This document shows positions 45,307 through 54,380 of a stretch of 64,000 bases of DNA, one piece after another (positions within the stretch are counted from its first letter, which is position 1; each line of letters starts with the position of its first letter). Below the pieces are notes generated by a model. It made no database searches, was not told where the DNA came from, and was given only the letters and a program-made list of their open reading frames with translations. The stretch covers positions 310,001 through 374,000 of the forward strand of contig NZ_JABMJG010000007.1 of the NCBI RefSeq assembly GCF_013376045.1, written 5' to 3'. This DNA is from Variovorax sp. SG517 (GTDB lineage: Bacteria; Pseudomonadota; Gammaproteobacteria; Burkholderiales; Burkholderiaceae_C). The position numbers and the translations under genes were made by a program.

Positions 45307-47196
45307 ATGAGTGCACAGGCGCAGTTGCCGTCGATCGCAGTGGCACAGGCCCGGGAGCTCTTCTTCGGCCAGGGCGCCGACCCTGCGCCCTGGATCGCGC
45401 CGCACATCTCGCGCTCCTGGCAGCGCAGCCGCCCGGTCGACCACCATGCCGTCGACCCCGAGCCGATGGCGCTCGCCCTGCTGAGCGAAAGGCGCGAGCA
45501 GGCCGTGCGCCTCTTGAACTGCGCGCAGCCCGAGCTCGACGGCCTGGCCGAGCATGCGATAGGCAACGGCTGCGTGGTGATCCTGTCGGACGCCAGCGGG
45601 CTCATCCTCGAGGAGATCGGCAGCCCCGACTTCCTGCCCAAGGCCCAGCGCATTGCGCTGCAGCCGGGCGTGGAATGGTCGGAGCACCATCGGGGCACCA
45701 ACGCCATCGGCACCGCGCTGGCCGAGCGCGAGGCGCTGATGGTGCTGGGCGGCGAGCACTACCTGGAGCAGAACGGCGGGCTCGGCTGCGCGGCGGCGCC
45801 GATCTTCACCGGGCGCGGCGAGCTCGCGGGCGCGCTCGACATCTCGGGTGAAACCGTGCGCGTGAACACGCACGCGCTCGGACTGGTGCGCATGGCGGCG
45901 CAGCAGGTCGAGCACCGCATGTTGCTGGCCGAGGCCGGCGGCCACGTGCTGCGCTTCCATGCGCGGCCGGCGCTGATCGGCACGGCGCGCGAGGGGCTGA
46001 TGGTGATCGAGGGAGGCCGCATCGTCGCGGCCAACCGCGTGGCGCTCGAGCTGTTCGGCCGCTCCTGGAAAGACCTGCTCGACCTGGACGCCGACGACTT
46101 CCTCGGCCCGAACTGGCCGCGCATGGAGTACCGGCGCGGCCTGCTCACACTGCCGGGCGGGCGGCAGATCGCGACGGTGATGGAGCGCTCGAGCACGCCG
46201 GGCAGCACACGTGCGACGCAGCGGCGCAGCGTGTCATCAGTGCCATCGCAGGGCGCAGCCGAGACCGACGACGTGCAGCCGCTGCTGCACAAGGCCGTGC
46301 GGGTGCTCAACGAAGGCGTCTCGGTGCTGGTCAACGGCGAGACCGGCAGCGGCAAGGAGGTGTTCTCGCGCCGGCTGCATGCCGCCAGCCGGCGCAGCGC
46401 AGGTCCCTTCGTCGCGGTGGATTGCGCCTCGCTGCCCGAGACGCTGATCGAGTCGGAACTCTTCGGCTACGAGCAAGGCGCCTTCACCGGTGCCAGGCGC
46501 AAGGGCATGGCCGGCCGCATCCGCGAAGCCGACGGCGGCGTGCTGTTTCTCGACGAGATCGCGGAGATACCGCTGGCCCTGCAGACCCGCCTGCTGCGCG
46601 TGCTGGAGGAACGCGTGGTCACCCCTCTGGGCGGCGGCCAGGGCGTGCCGGTGGACTTCGACCTGGTCTGCGCCACGCACGGCCATCTGCCCTCGCTGGT
46701 GGAGGCCGGCCGCTTTCGTGCGGACCTGATGTACCGGGTGGCCGGCTTCACCGTCACGCTGCCGGCGCTGAGGCAGCGCGACGACAGGCATGCGCTGATC
46801 TCGCGGCTGTTCCTCGAAGCGGGCGGCGCGGCGAAGCATCTGCAGCTGGAGGCCGACGCGCTGGAAGCCTTGGCTGCATACCGCTGGCCCGGCAATGTGC
46901 GCGAACTGCGCAGCACGCTGCGCTCCATCGTGGCGCTGGCCGATGCGGGTGATGCGGTGACGGCGGCCATGCTTCCGCCGCATCTGTTGAGCGGTCACGT
47001 GGCACATGCCGGGCAGGCGCCGATGTCGGAACCGCCGCAGGCGGCTCCCCTGCAGGCGATGACGCGCCACGCCCTCGACGAAGCGCTGAAGGCCTGCGAC
47101 CACGACGTCGCGAAAGCCGCGCGCAGGCTGGGCATTCATCGCAGCACGATCTACCGGCATCTCGCGCGCCAGCGCGGCAAGCCAGCCGCCGACTGA
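45307..47196 (+). CDS. acoR: Sigma-54-dependent AcoR-like transcriptional activator
   Basis: In this 629-residue protein, residues about 1-210 form a GAF-type sensor domain (IGNGCVVILSDASGLILEEIG, WSEHHRGTNAIGTALAE as in AcoR). Residues about 225-290 are PAS-like. The AAA+ domain carries Walker A GETGSGK (344-350), the sigma-54 contact loop GAFTGA (391-396) and FLDEIAEIP. A Fis-type helix-turn-helix is at the end (DVAKAARRLGIHRSTIYRHL). No phospho-receiver is present, so it responds to a ligand, by analogy acetoin or acetaldehyde. It is divergent from the aldehyde dehydrogenase operon. Confidence 0.93.
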   Translation: MSAQAQLPSIAVAQARELFFGQGADPAPWIAPHISRSWQRSRPVDHHAVDPEPMALALLSERREQAVRLLNCAQPELDGLAEHAIGNGCVVILSDASGLILEEIGSPDFLPKAQRIALQPGVEWSEHHRGTNAIGTALAEREALMVLGGEHYLEQNGGLGCAAAPIFTGRGELAGALDISGETVRVNTHALGLVRMAAQQVEHRMLLAEAGGHVLRFHARPALIGTAREGLMVIEGGRIVAANRVALELFGRSWKDLLDLDADDFLGPNWPRMEYRRGLLTLPGGRQIATVMERSSTPGSTRATQRRSVSSVPSQGAAETDDVQPLLHKAVRVLNEGVSVLVNGETGSGKEVFSRRLHAASRRSAGPFVAVDCASLPETLIESELFGYEQGAFTGARRKGMAGRIREADGGVLFLDEIAEIPLALQTRLLRVLEERVVTPLGGGQGVPVDFDLVCATHGHLPSLVEAGRFRADLMYRVAGFTVTLPALRQRDDRHALISRLFLEAGGAAKHLQLEADALEALAAYRWPGNVRELRSTLRSIVALADAGDAVTAAMLPPHLLSGHVAHAGQAPMSEPPQAAPLQAMTRHALDEALKACDHDVAKAARRLGIHRSTIYRHLARQRGKPAAD

Positions 47197-47319
47197 CGTC
47201 GAACGTACGCGCCCGGGCCCATATCACGCCCGGCACGCACCGCCGACCGCTACCAAAGACTGACTTGCCCCGGGGTGCCGGAGCGGCCAGACTTTGCGCG
47301 AAGCGCAGCTTCAGCATTC

Positions 47320-48165
47320 ATGACCACCCGCAAATCCGTCCGCCGCCTGTCCGCCGTTCCCTCCACCCTGCGGATTCCCCTGGCCGCGCGCGCCTCGGGC
47401 GACACGATGTTCCCGCAGGTGGCCGTGCGCGACGCATATGCCGCGGGCATCCTCGAACAGATCCGCGACGAGGGCGACCCGCTGCCGGAAGACCGGGCCA
47501 CCATCTACGGCATCCTCTCGCGCACCCGGCGCTTCCGCAGCCTGGCACAGGACTTCCTCAAGCTGCACCCCGGCGCACGCATCGTGAACATGGGCTGCGG
47601 CCTGAGCCACTACTTCCAGTGGCTCGACGACGGCAAGTCGCGCATGACCGATGCCGACCTGCCAGAGGTGCTCGAACTGCGCCGCGAATTGCTTCCCGAG
47701 CCCGGCGAGCGCCACGACCTGCGCGAACTCGACCTCACCGCCTCCGATTGGTGGGAGCAACTGGGCCTGCCGGGCAAGCGCGACGCGCAGCCGGTGTTCC
47801 TCTTCACCGAAGGCGTGCTGATGTACCTGGAGCCCGAGCAGGTCCAGGCGGTGCTCGCCACCTTCGGCGAGCGCGCCCCTGCGGGCTCGGTGCTGGCCTT
47901 CGACGCGATGTGCTGGCTGGCGGTGGGGCGCGGCAGGCAGCATCCGTCGGTGCGCGTGACCGGGGCCGAATTCAAGTGGGGCATCCGCCGCTCGGCCGAA
48001 CTGACGCAGCCCCATCCGCGCCTGGGCCTCGACGGCACCTACCGGGTGCTCGAAGGCTTCGGCCTGCCCTACACGCTGTTCGCGCCGATGGTCATGCTGT
48101 TCTTGGGCGTGCCGCTCTACGCGCTCTACGCGCTGACGGCAACGGACCAAACCGCCGATACATGA
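47320..48165 (+). CDS. Class I SAM-dependent methyltransferase (LCM/TcmP-like)
   Basis: This 281-residue protein belongs to the leucine carboxyl methyltransferase-like O-methyltransferases. Its marks are IPLAARASGDTMFPQVAVRDAYAAGIL, the SAM-binding ARIVNMGCGLSHYF and DADLPEVLELRRELLP (acidic ribose-binding residue). PVFLFTEGVLMYLEPEQVQAVL is the diagnostic motif. The C-terminal segment VMLFLGVPLYALYAL is hydrophobic. The substrate is unknown. The ATG at 47320 is chosen because the family pattern begins near residue 15. Confidence 0.88.
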   Translation: MTTRKSVRRLSAVPSTLRIPLAARASGDTMFPQVAVRDAYAAGILEQIRDEGDPLPEDRATIYGILSRTRRFRSLAQDFLKLHPGARIVNMGCGLSHYFQWLDDGKSRMTDADLPEVLELRRELLPEPGERHDLRELDLTASDWWEQLGLPGKRDAQPVFLFTEGVLMYLEPEQVQAVLATFGERAPAGSVLAFDAMCWLAVGRGRQHPSVRVTGAEFKWGIRRSAELTQPHPRLGLDGTYRVLEGFGLPYTLFAPMVMLFLGVPLYALYALTATDQTADT

Positions 48166-48407
48166 AGGCACAATTTTCCGGAGACGGGGCGGATTGCCGG
48201 CTTTGTCCGGCCTGCGCTGCGCGGATTGGCTGACGCGGCAAGCCGCCTGGCCGTGCCAAGCTCGGGGGTGTTCCCGGTCATCGAGCGGGGCATCGGGCGG
48301 GATGAGGCGGAGAATGCTCTATCGTTCCCGCCTTCCACCCGACCTCGACGGCCTTTTTCTTCCTCTCATCTCCCTCTTCCCCAAGATTCGCAACCCTCAA
48401 GAACCAC

Positions 48408-50006
48408 ATGCTTGATCGCCGATCCTTCCTTGCCGCCGGTGGTGCCGCTGCCGCACTCGCCGCCCTCGGACTGCCCGAAGAGGCACTGGCCGCCAACGGC
48501 CTGCAACTGAGCCAGCCCACCCCCTTCTCCTTCGACGCGCTGGTCGCGCAGGCGAAGGCGCTGGCCGCCAAGCCCTATGCCGCACCCGCGCCGCTGGCAC
48601 CCGAGGTGCTCGAGCGCATCGACTACGACGCGCACGGCAAGATCAAGTTCGACCCGGCCAACGCCCTCTTCCGCGACGGCCCGGGCGCCTTCCCGGTCAC
48701 CTTCTTTCATCTGGGGCGCTTCTTCCAGACCCCGGTACGCATGAACGTTCTGGAGAACACCGACGGCGACGCCTTCGCGCGCGAGGTGCTCTACAGCCCC
48801 TCCTACTTCTCGATGCCGCCCGACAGCCCCGCGCGCTCGCTGCCGCCCGGCGCAGGCTTCGCCGGCTTCCGCCTTCAGGAAAGCCGCCTGGGCGACCAGG
48901 GCAAGCTCGACTGGCAGAAGAACGACTGGGTGGCCTTCCTCGGCGCCTCTTACTTCCGCGCCATCGGCGAGCTCTACCAATACGGCCTCTCGGCGCGCGG
49001 CATCGCGCTCGACGTGGCGGTGCCCGACCGGCCCGAGGAGTTCCCGAACTTCACGCGCTTCTACTTCGAGACACCGGCCGCCAGCAACACGACCTCGATG
49101 ACGGTCTACGCGCTGCTCGAAGGGCCGAGCGTGACGGGCGTGTTCAAGTTCGTCATGCAGCGCACCAAGGCCGTCATCATGGACATCGATGCGCGCCTGT
49201 TCATGCGCAAGGACGTGGCCCGCCTGGGACTGGTGCCGCTCACGTCGATGTACTGGTACTCCGAAACCATCAAGCCCACCGCCATCGACTGGCGCCCCGA
49301 GGTGCACGACTCCGACGGCCTGGCCATCTGGAACGGCGCGGGCGAGCGCATCTGGCGCCCGCTCAACAACCCGACGCAAACGCGCGCATCGGCCTTCGCC
49401 GACACCAGGCCGCGCGGCTTCGGCCTGCTGCAGCGCGACCGCGCCTTCGACCACTACCAGGACGGCGTGAACTACGAGAAGCGCCCGAGCCTGTGGATCG
49501 AACCGCTGGGCGACTGGGGCGAGGGTTCGGTGCAACTCATCGAGATCCCGACCGACGACGAGATCCACGACAACATCGTCGCCTTCTGGGTGCCCAAGGC
49601 CGACGCGAAGGCCGGCTCCAGCTACAGCCTGCAGTACCGGCTGCACTGGACCGACCAGGAGCCCTTCCCGTCGCCGCTGGCGCGCTGCGTGGCCACGCGC
49701 ATCGGCCGCGGCGGCCAGCCGGGCCAGCCGAGGCCGCAGGGCGTGCGCAAGTTCATGGTGGAGTTCATCGGCCAGCCGCTGACGACCGTGCCCTTCGGCG
49801 TGAAGCCCGAGGTGGTGCTGACGGCGGCAAAGGGCAAGTTCTCGTACGTATTCGCCGAGGCCGTGCCCAACGGCGTGCCGGGCCACTGGCGCGCGCAGTT
49901 CGACTTCACGCCCGAAGGCAACGAACCGATCGACATGCGCCTGTACCTGAAGAACGGCGACCAGACGCTCACCGAAACCTGGCTGTACCAGTACCAGCCA
50001 AGTTGA
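48408..50006 (+). CDS. opgD: Glucan biosynthesis protein D (osmoregulated periplasmic glucans)
   Basis: This is a 532-residue periplasmic protein with a Tat signal (DRRSFLAAGGAAAALAALGL). The body (FSFDALVAQAKALAAKPY, LERIDYDAHGKIKFDPANALF, FYFETPAASNTTSMTVYALLEGPSVTGVFKF, then WIEPLGDWGEGSVQLIEIPTDDEIHDNIVAFW) is typical of MdoG/MdoD family proteins. The Tat signal favours MdoD/OpgD over the Sec-exported MdoG. It acts in shaping the glucan backbone of osmoregulated periplasmic glucans. The upstream gap 48166-48407 should hold its promoter. A very long hairpin follows the stop codon. Confidence 0.93.
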   Translation: MLDRRSFLAAGGAAAALAALGLPEEALAANGLQLSQPTPFSFDALVAQAKALAAKPYAAPAPLAPEVLERIDYDAHGKIKFDPANALFRDGPGAFPVTFFHLGRFFQTPVRMNVLENTDGDAFAREVLYSPSYFSMPPDSPARSLPPGAGFAGFRLQESRLGDQGKLDWQKNDWVAFLGASYFRAIGELYQYGLSARGIALDVAVPDRPEEFPNFTRFYFETPAASNTTSMTVYALLEGPSVTGVFKFVMQRTKAVIMDIDARLFMRKDVARLGLVPLTSMYWYSETIKPTAIDWRPEVHDSDGLAIWNGAGERIWRPLNNPTQTRASAFADTRPRGFGLLQRDRAFDHYQDGVNYEKRPSLWIEPLGDWGEGSVQLIEIPTDDEIHDNIVAFWVPKADAKAGSSYSLQYRLHWTDQEPFPSPLARCVATRIGRGGQPGQPRPQGVRKFMVEFIGQPLTTVPFGVKPEVVLTAAKGKFSYVFAEAVPNGVPGHWRAQFDFTPEGNEPIDMRLYLKNGDQTLTETWLYQYQPS

Positions 50007-50034
50007 AACCAAGCTCGGCGCTCAGGTGCCGGGC

Positions 50035-50078
50035 GGTCGGAAAGGCCATGGGCAAACACGCCCATGGCCTTTCCGGCC
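50035..50078. repeat. Long near-perfect hairpin downstream of opgD
   Basis: GGAAAGGCCATGGGC (50039-50053) pairs perfectly with its complement at 50060-50074 across AAACAC. Pairing extends four more base pairs outward with one G-T wobble, making a 19-bp stem. No T run follows on either strand, so it is not a standard terminator. It could act as a 3' stabiliser, a factor-assisted terminator or a binding site. Confidence 0.7.
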
Positions 50079-50226
50079 TGCCGCCGGATTTCCGATTCCG
50101 AACTCCGGATTGTTGGCGATTCGTGAATAGACAAATCCCGCGCGCCGTCTTGGTCCGCGTGGGGGTCGCGCCCAAACTTCTTCCAACCGACAACGCTGCA
50201 CTGCGGCAACAACCAAGGAAGTAGTC

Positions 50227-50979
50227 ATGACCCTCAAGCTCGACAACAAGGTCGCCCTCGTCACCGGCGGCACCAGCGGCATCGGCCTGGCCACCGCTCA
50301 ACGCTTCGTGGCCGAAGGCGCGCACGTGTTCATCACCGGCCGCCGCCAGGCCGAACTCGACGCGGCCGTGAAAACCATCGGCCGCAACGTGACAGGCGTG
50401 CTCGGCGACGTGTCGAAGCTCGACGACCTCGACCGGCTCTACGCCACCATCAAGCAGGAAAAAGGCCGCCTCGACGTGCTGTTCGCCAACGCGGGCGGCG
50501 GCAGCCTTGTGCCGCTGGGTCAGATTACCGAGGAGCACTTCGACAAGATCTTCGGCACCAATGTCCGCGGCCTGCTCTTCACCGTACAGAAGGCGCTGCC
50601 GCTGATGCCCAAGGGCTCATCGATTGTTCTGAACGCCTCCATCACCAGCATCAAGGGCAATCCGGCCTTCAGCGTCTACAGCGCCACCAAGGCGGCTGTG
50701 CGGAGCTTTGCACGCAGTTGGACGGTGGACCTGAAGGACGCCGGCATCCGCGTGAACGCCGTGAGCCCCGGCGTGGTGCCGACCCCCGCCCATGAACTGC
50801 TGGGCCTCACGCCGGAGCAGGTGCAGGGCTTCATCGAGGGCCAGGCCCAGAACATCCCGCTGGGCCGGGTCGGCACGCCTGACGAAATCGCCAAGGCCGT
50901 GGTTTTTCTGGCCTCCGACGACAGTAGCTTCGTGAATGGCATCGAGCTGTTCGTCGACGGCGGCATGGCGCAGATCTGA
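50227..50979 (+). CDS. SDR family NAD(P)-dependent oxidoreductase
   Basis: This 250-residue classical short-chain dehydrogenase has the cofactor motif VTGGTSGIGLATAQRF at residues 11-26 and FANAGGG. The catalytic Ser lies in NASITSIKGN and Tyr-x3-Lys in FSVYSATKAAV. IRVNAVSPGVVPTPAHE and the C-terminal NGIELFVDGGMAQI complete the fold. An Arg-Arg-Arg after the second strand (TGRRQAELD) favours NADPH. The substrate is unknown. AAGGAAG lies just before the ATG. It is convergent with the FKBP gene (3 bp). Confidence 0.93.
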   Translation: MTLKLDNKVALVTGGTSGIGLATAQRFVAEGAHVFITGRRQAELDAAVKTIGRNVTGVLGDVSKLDDLDRLYATIKQEKGRLDVLFANAGGGSLVPLGQITEEHFDKIFGTNVRGLLFTVQKALPLMPKGSSIVLNASITSIKGNPAFSVYSATKAAVRSFARSWTVDLKDAGIRVNAVSPGVVPTPAHELLGLTPEQVQGFIEGQAQNIPLGRVGTPDEIAKAVVFLASDDSSFVNGIELFVDGGMAQI

Positions 50980-50982
50980 CGA

Positions 50983-51393
50983 TCAGCGCTTCGTGACCGA
51001 GATCAGCTCGACCTCGAAGTTGAGCGTGGCGTTCGGCGGGATCACGCCGCCGGCGCCGCGCGAGCCGTATGCGATGGAAGGCGGGCAGGTCAGCTTGGCC
51101 TTGCCGCCGGGCTTCATCTTCTGCACGCCTTCGGTCCAGCACGGGATCACGCCGTTGAGCGGGAACTCGGTGGGTTCGCCGCGCTTGTAGGAGCTGTCGA
51201 ATTCCTTGCCGCTGTCGGGGAAGGTGCCGCGGTAGTGCACCTTGACCACGTCGGTGGCCGCCGGCGATGCACCGGTGCCTTCCTTGAGCGACTGGTAGAC
51301 CAGGCCGCTGGACGTGGTCACGGGCGCGGACTGCGCGAACGCGGCGGGCATGGCAAGGACGGACACGAGAGCGGCACAGAAAAGAGACTTCAC
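50983..51393 (-). CDS. FKBP-type peptidyl-prolyl cis-trans isomerase, exported
   Basis: This 136-residue protein has a signal peptide (FCAALVSVLAMPAAFAQ) and one FKBP domain: KEGTGASPAATDVVKVHYRGTFPDSGKEFDSSYKRGEPTEFPL, GVIPCWTEGVQKMKPGGKAKLTCPP, IAYGSRGAGGVIPPNATLNFEVELISV. The active-site aromatic and Tyr positions are kept. It would catalyse proline isomerisation in the periplasm. It lacks the FkpA N-terminal dimerisation helices. It is divergent from the ethanolamine permease gene. Confidence 0.94.
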   Translation of the reverse strand: MKSLFCAALVSVLAMPAAFAQSAPVTTSSGLVYQSLKEGTGASPAATDVVKVHYRGTFPDSGKEFDSSYKRGEPTEFPLNGVIPCWTEGVQKMKPGGKAKLTCPPSIAYGSRGAGGVIPPNATLNFEVELISVTKR

Positions 51394-51411
51394 AGAACAC
51401 CTCGAAGGTTG

Positions 51412-51450
51412 GGAGACCCCGATTATGGCCAGCGGTCCATACCGGTCTCC
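51412..51450. promoter_or_regulatory. Nested dyads upstream of the ethanolamine sigma-54 promoter
   Basis: GGAGACC (51412-51418) and GGTCTCC (51444-51450) form a perfect outer inverted repeat. TATGG (51424-51428) and CCATA (51437-51441) form an inner one, nearly concentric. The centre is about 65 bp upstream of the predicted start. This is a candidate enhancer-binding site. It does not share the sequence of the 45.2-kb dyads. Confidence 0.5.
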
Positions 51451-51469
51451 TCATGCGCGGCCGCATTGG

Positions 51470-51485
51470 TGGAACGGCCCTTGCT
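51470..51485 (+). promoter_or_regulatory. Sigma-54 (-24/-12) promoter of the ethanolamine operon
   Basis: TGGAACG-GCCC-TTGCT matches the sigma-54 consensus TGGCACG-N4-TTGCW at all but one fixed position and has exact GG/GC spacing. The predicted start is near 51496, 34 bp ahead of the permease ATG, with a good GAGAGGAA ribosome site in the leader. Confidence 0.8.
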
Positions 51486-51529
51486 TTGGCGAATGTGCAC
51501 TGTCAACATTCACGAAGAGAGGAAGTCGC

Positions 51530-52957
51530 ATGAACTCCACCACCGCCGCCGGCACGGCCGCATCGCCTGCCCCCGCAGGCACAGGCCATCTCAAGAAGGT
51601 GCTCGGCCCCGTCCAGCTCTGGGGCATCGCGGTGGGCCTCGTCATATCGGGTGAGTACTTTGGTTGGAGCTACGGCTGGAACACGGCCGGCACGCTGGGC
51701 TTCCTGGTCGCCACGGTGCTGGTGGCGACCATGTACACCACCTTCATCTTCAGCTTCACCGAGCTTTCCACCGCCATTCCGCACGCGGGCGGTCCTTTCG
51801 CCTACGCGCGCCGCGCCTTCGGGCCCAACGGCGGCTTCGTCGCAGGCTTCGCGACGCTGATCGAATTCGTGTTCGCGCCGCCGGCCATCGCGCTGGCCAT
51901 CGGCGCATACCTCAACGTGCAGTTCCCGGGCATCAACCCGAAGTGGTTCGCGCTCGGCGCGTACGTGATCTTCATCGGGCTGAACTGGATCGGCGTGGGC
52001 ATCGCCGCGGCCTTCGAGCTCTTCGTGACGGTGCTGGCCATCGTCGAGCTGTTGGTGTTCATGGGCGTGGTCACGCCGGGCTGGACCATGGCGAACTTCG
52101 TGGCCAACGGCTGGGCCGGCGGCAGCGTGCTGAACGGCGCGGCCATCGCGGGCATCTTCGCGTCGATCCCGTTCGCGATCTGGTTCTTCCTGGCCATCGA
52201 GGGCGCGGCCATGGCGGCCGAGGAGGCGCGCGACCCGCACCGCACCATTCCCATCGCCTACACAACGGGCATCGTCACGCTGGTAGTGCTGGCCTTCGGC
52301 GTGATGATCTTCGCGGGCGGCGTGGGCGACTGGCGCAAGCTCGCCAACATCAACGATCCGCTGCCGCAGGCCATGAAGGCCGTGGTGGGCGAGAGCAGCG
52401 GCTGGCTGCACATGCTGGTGTGGATCGGCCTCTTCGGGCTGATCGCATCGTTCCACGGGATCATCATGGGCTACTCGCGCCAGATCTTCGCGCTGGCGCG
52501 CGCGGGCTACCTGCCGCGCTACTTCGCCGGCCTGAGCCCGCGCTTCGACACGCCGCACCGCGCGCTGCTGGCCGGCGGCGTGATCGGCGTCATCGCCATC
52601 TTCAGCGACGAGTGGGTGCAGTTCGGCGGCCAGACGCTCACGGCAAACATCGTGACCATGGCTGTGCTCGGCGCCATCGTGATGTACCTGATCTCGATGG
52701 CCGCGCTCTTCAAGCTGCGCCGCAGCGAGCCGGACCTGCTGCGCACCTACCGCGCGCCCTTCTACCCCGTGTTCCCGGCCATCGCCCTGGGCCTCGGCGT
52801 GGTGTGCCTGGGCGCGATGGTGTCGTTCAACGGCATGCTCACGCTGCTGTTCATCGTGCTGATGGCCGCCGCCTACGGCTACTTCCTGCTGACATCGGGG
52901 CAGCGCGATGCGGCAGCGCCCGACGAGATGCTGTCTTCCCGGACCACCGGCTCCTGA
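51530..52957 (+). CDS. eat: Ethanolamine permease
   Basis: This 475-residue APC-superfamily transporter has about 12 hydrophobic segments. LGPVQLWGIAVGLVISGEYFGWSYGW is the diagnostic first helix of ethanolamine permeases (Eat/EutP2). AIPHAGGPFAYARRAFGP and FFLAIEGAAMAAEEARDPHRTIP are conserved in the family. It brings ethanolamine across the inner membrane for the lyase encoded directly downstream (19 bp to eutB). GAGGAA precedes the ATG. Confidence 0.93.
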   Translation: MNSTTAAGTAASPAPAGTGHLKKVLGPVQLWGIAVGLVISGEYFGWSYGWNTAGTLGFLVATVLVATMYTTFIFSFTELSTAIPHAGGPFAYARRAFGPNGGFVAGFATLIEFVFAPPAIALAIGAYLNVQFPGINPKWFALGAYVIFIGLNWIGVGIAAAFELFVTVLAIVELLVFMGVVTPGWTMANFVANGWAGGSVLNGAAIAGIFASIPFAIWFFLAIEGAAMAAEEARDPHRTIPIAYTTGIVTLVVLAFGVMIFAGGVGDWRKLANINDPLPQAMKAVVGESSGWLHMLVWIGLFGLIASFHGIIMGYSRQIFALARAGYLPRYFAGLSPRFDTPHRALLAGGVIGVIAIFSDEWVQFGGQTLTANIVTMAVLGAIVMYLISMAALFKLRRSEPDLLRTYRAPFYPVFPAIALGLGVVCLGAMVSFNGMLTLLFIVLMAAAYGYFLLTSGQRDAAAPDEMLSSRTTGS

Positions 52958-52976
52958 CACCGGGCCCCTCCAGAAG

Positions 52977-54380
52977 ATGCTCTATCGCACCACCATCGCC
53001 GGCCAGGTCTTCGCCTTCGATGACCTGCGCCAGGTCATGGCCTTCGCAAGCCCGGCCCGCTCTGGCGACTACCTCGCGGGCATCGGTGCGGCCACCGCAC
53101 AGCAGCGCATGGCCGCGCGGCACGTGCTGGCCGAAACGCCGCTCAGGCAGTTCCTCACCGAAGCGCTCATTCCCTACGAGAGCGACAACATCACGCGCCT
53201 CATCATCGACAGCCACGACGCGCAGGCCTTCGCGCCGGTGTCGCATCTCACGGTGGGCGACTTCCGCAACTGGCTGCTGTCCGACGCGGCCACCACCGCC
53301 ACGCTCACAGCGCTCGCACCGGGCCTCACGCCGGAGATGGCCGCGGCAGTTTCGAAGCTCATGCGCAACCAGGACCTGGTGTCGGTCGCCAAGAAGTGCA
53401 GCGTGGTCACGCGCTTTCGCGACACCATCGGCCTGCCCGGCCATCTCTCGGTGCGCCTACAGCCCAACCACCCGACCGACGACCTGCGCGGCGTGGCCGC
53501 CTCCACGCTCGACGGCCTGCTCTATGGCGCGGGCGACGCGGTGATCGGCCTCAACCCCGCCTCCGACAGCATGCCCGTGCTCGGCCGCCTGCTGCACATG
53601 CTCGACGAGGTCATCCAGCGCTTCGAGATTCCCACGCAGAGCTGCGTGCTCACGCACGTGACCAACACGCTCAAGCTCGCCGAAGCCGGCGCGCCGGTCG
53701 ACCTGGTGTTCCAGTCGATCGCGGGCACCGAGAAGGCGAACCTCTCCTTCGGCGTGACGCCCGAGCTGCTCGACGAGGCCTACGCCGCCGCGCTGTCGCT
53801 CAAGCGCGGCACCGTGGGCGACAACGTCATGTACTTCGAGACCGGCCAGGGCAGCGCGCTGTCGGCCAACGCCAACTTCGGCGTCGACCAGCAGACCTGC
53901 GAGGCGCGCGCCTATGCGCTGGCGCGGCGCTACAAGCCCTTTCTCATCAACACCGTGGTCGGCTTCATCGGGCCGGAGTACCTGTACGACGGCAAACAGA
54001 TCATCCGCGCCGGGCTGGAAGACCACTTCTGCGGCAAGCTGCTGGGCCTGCCCATCGGCTGCGACGTCTGCTACACCAACCACGCCGAGGCCGACCAGGA
54101 CGACATGGACACGCTGCTCGTGCTGCTGGGCACGGCGGGCATCAACTTCATCATGGGCATCCCGGGCGCGGACGACGTGATGCTCAACTACCAGAGCACT
54201 TCCTTCCACGACGCGCTCTTCCTGCGCGACACGCTGGGCCTCAAGCGCGCGCCCGAATTCGAGGCATGGCTGCAGCGCATGCAGATCACCGACGGGGCCG
54301 GCAGGCTGGCGCCGCCCTCGCCCTCTTCCTCCAACCGGCTGCTGGCCGACATGAGCGGGCTGTCCGCACTCGCGTCATGA
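52977..54380 (+). CDS. eutB: Ethanolamine ammonia-lyase large subunit
   Basis: This 467-residue TIM-barrel subunit forms with EutC an adenosylcobalamin-dependent enzyme that converts ethanolamine to acetaldehyde and ammonia. Family segments include FDDLRQVMAFASPARSGDYLAGI, DAVIGLNPASDSM, FETGQGSALSANANFGVDQQTCEARAYALAR and IGCDVCYTNHAEADQDDMD. It lacks any microcompartment targeting context. The stop codon overlaps the eutC start (ATGA). Cobalamin must come from elsewhere. Confidence 0.97.
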   Translation: MLYRTTIAGQVFAFDDLRQVMAFASPARSGDYLAGIGAATAQQRMAARHVLAETPLRQFLTEALIPYESDNITRLIIDSHDAQAFAPVSHLTVGDFRNWLLSDAATTATLTALAPGLTPEMAAAVSKLMRNQDLVSVAKKCSVVTRFRDTIGLPGHLSVRLQPNHPTDDLRGVAASTLDGLLYGAGDAVIGLNPASDSMPVLGRLLHMLDEVIQRFEIPTQSCVLTHVTNTLKLAEAGAPVDLVFQSIAGTEKANLSFGVTPELLDEAYAAALSLKRGTVGDNVMYFETGQGSALSANANFGVDQQTCEARAYALARRYKPFLINTVVGFIGPEYLYDGKQIIRAGLEDHFCGKLLGLPIGCDVCYTNHAEADQDDMDTLLVLLGTAGINFIMGIPGADDVMLNYQSTSFHDALFLRDTLGLKRAPEFEAWLQRMQITDGAGRLAPPSPSSSNRLLADMSGLSALAS

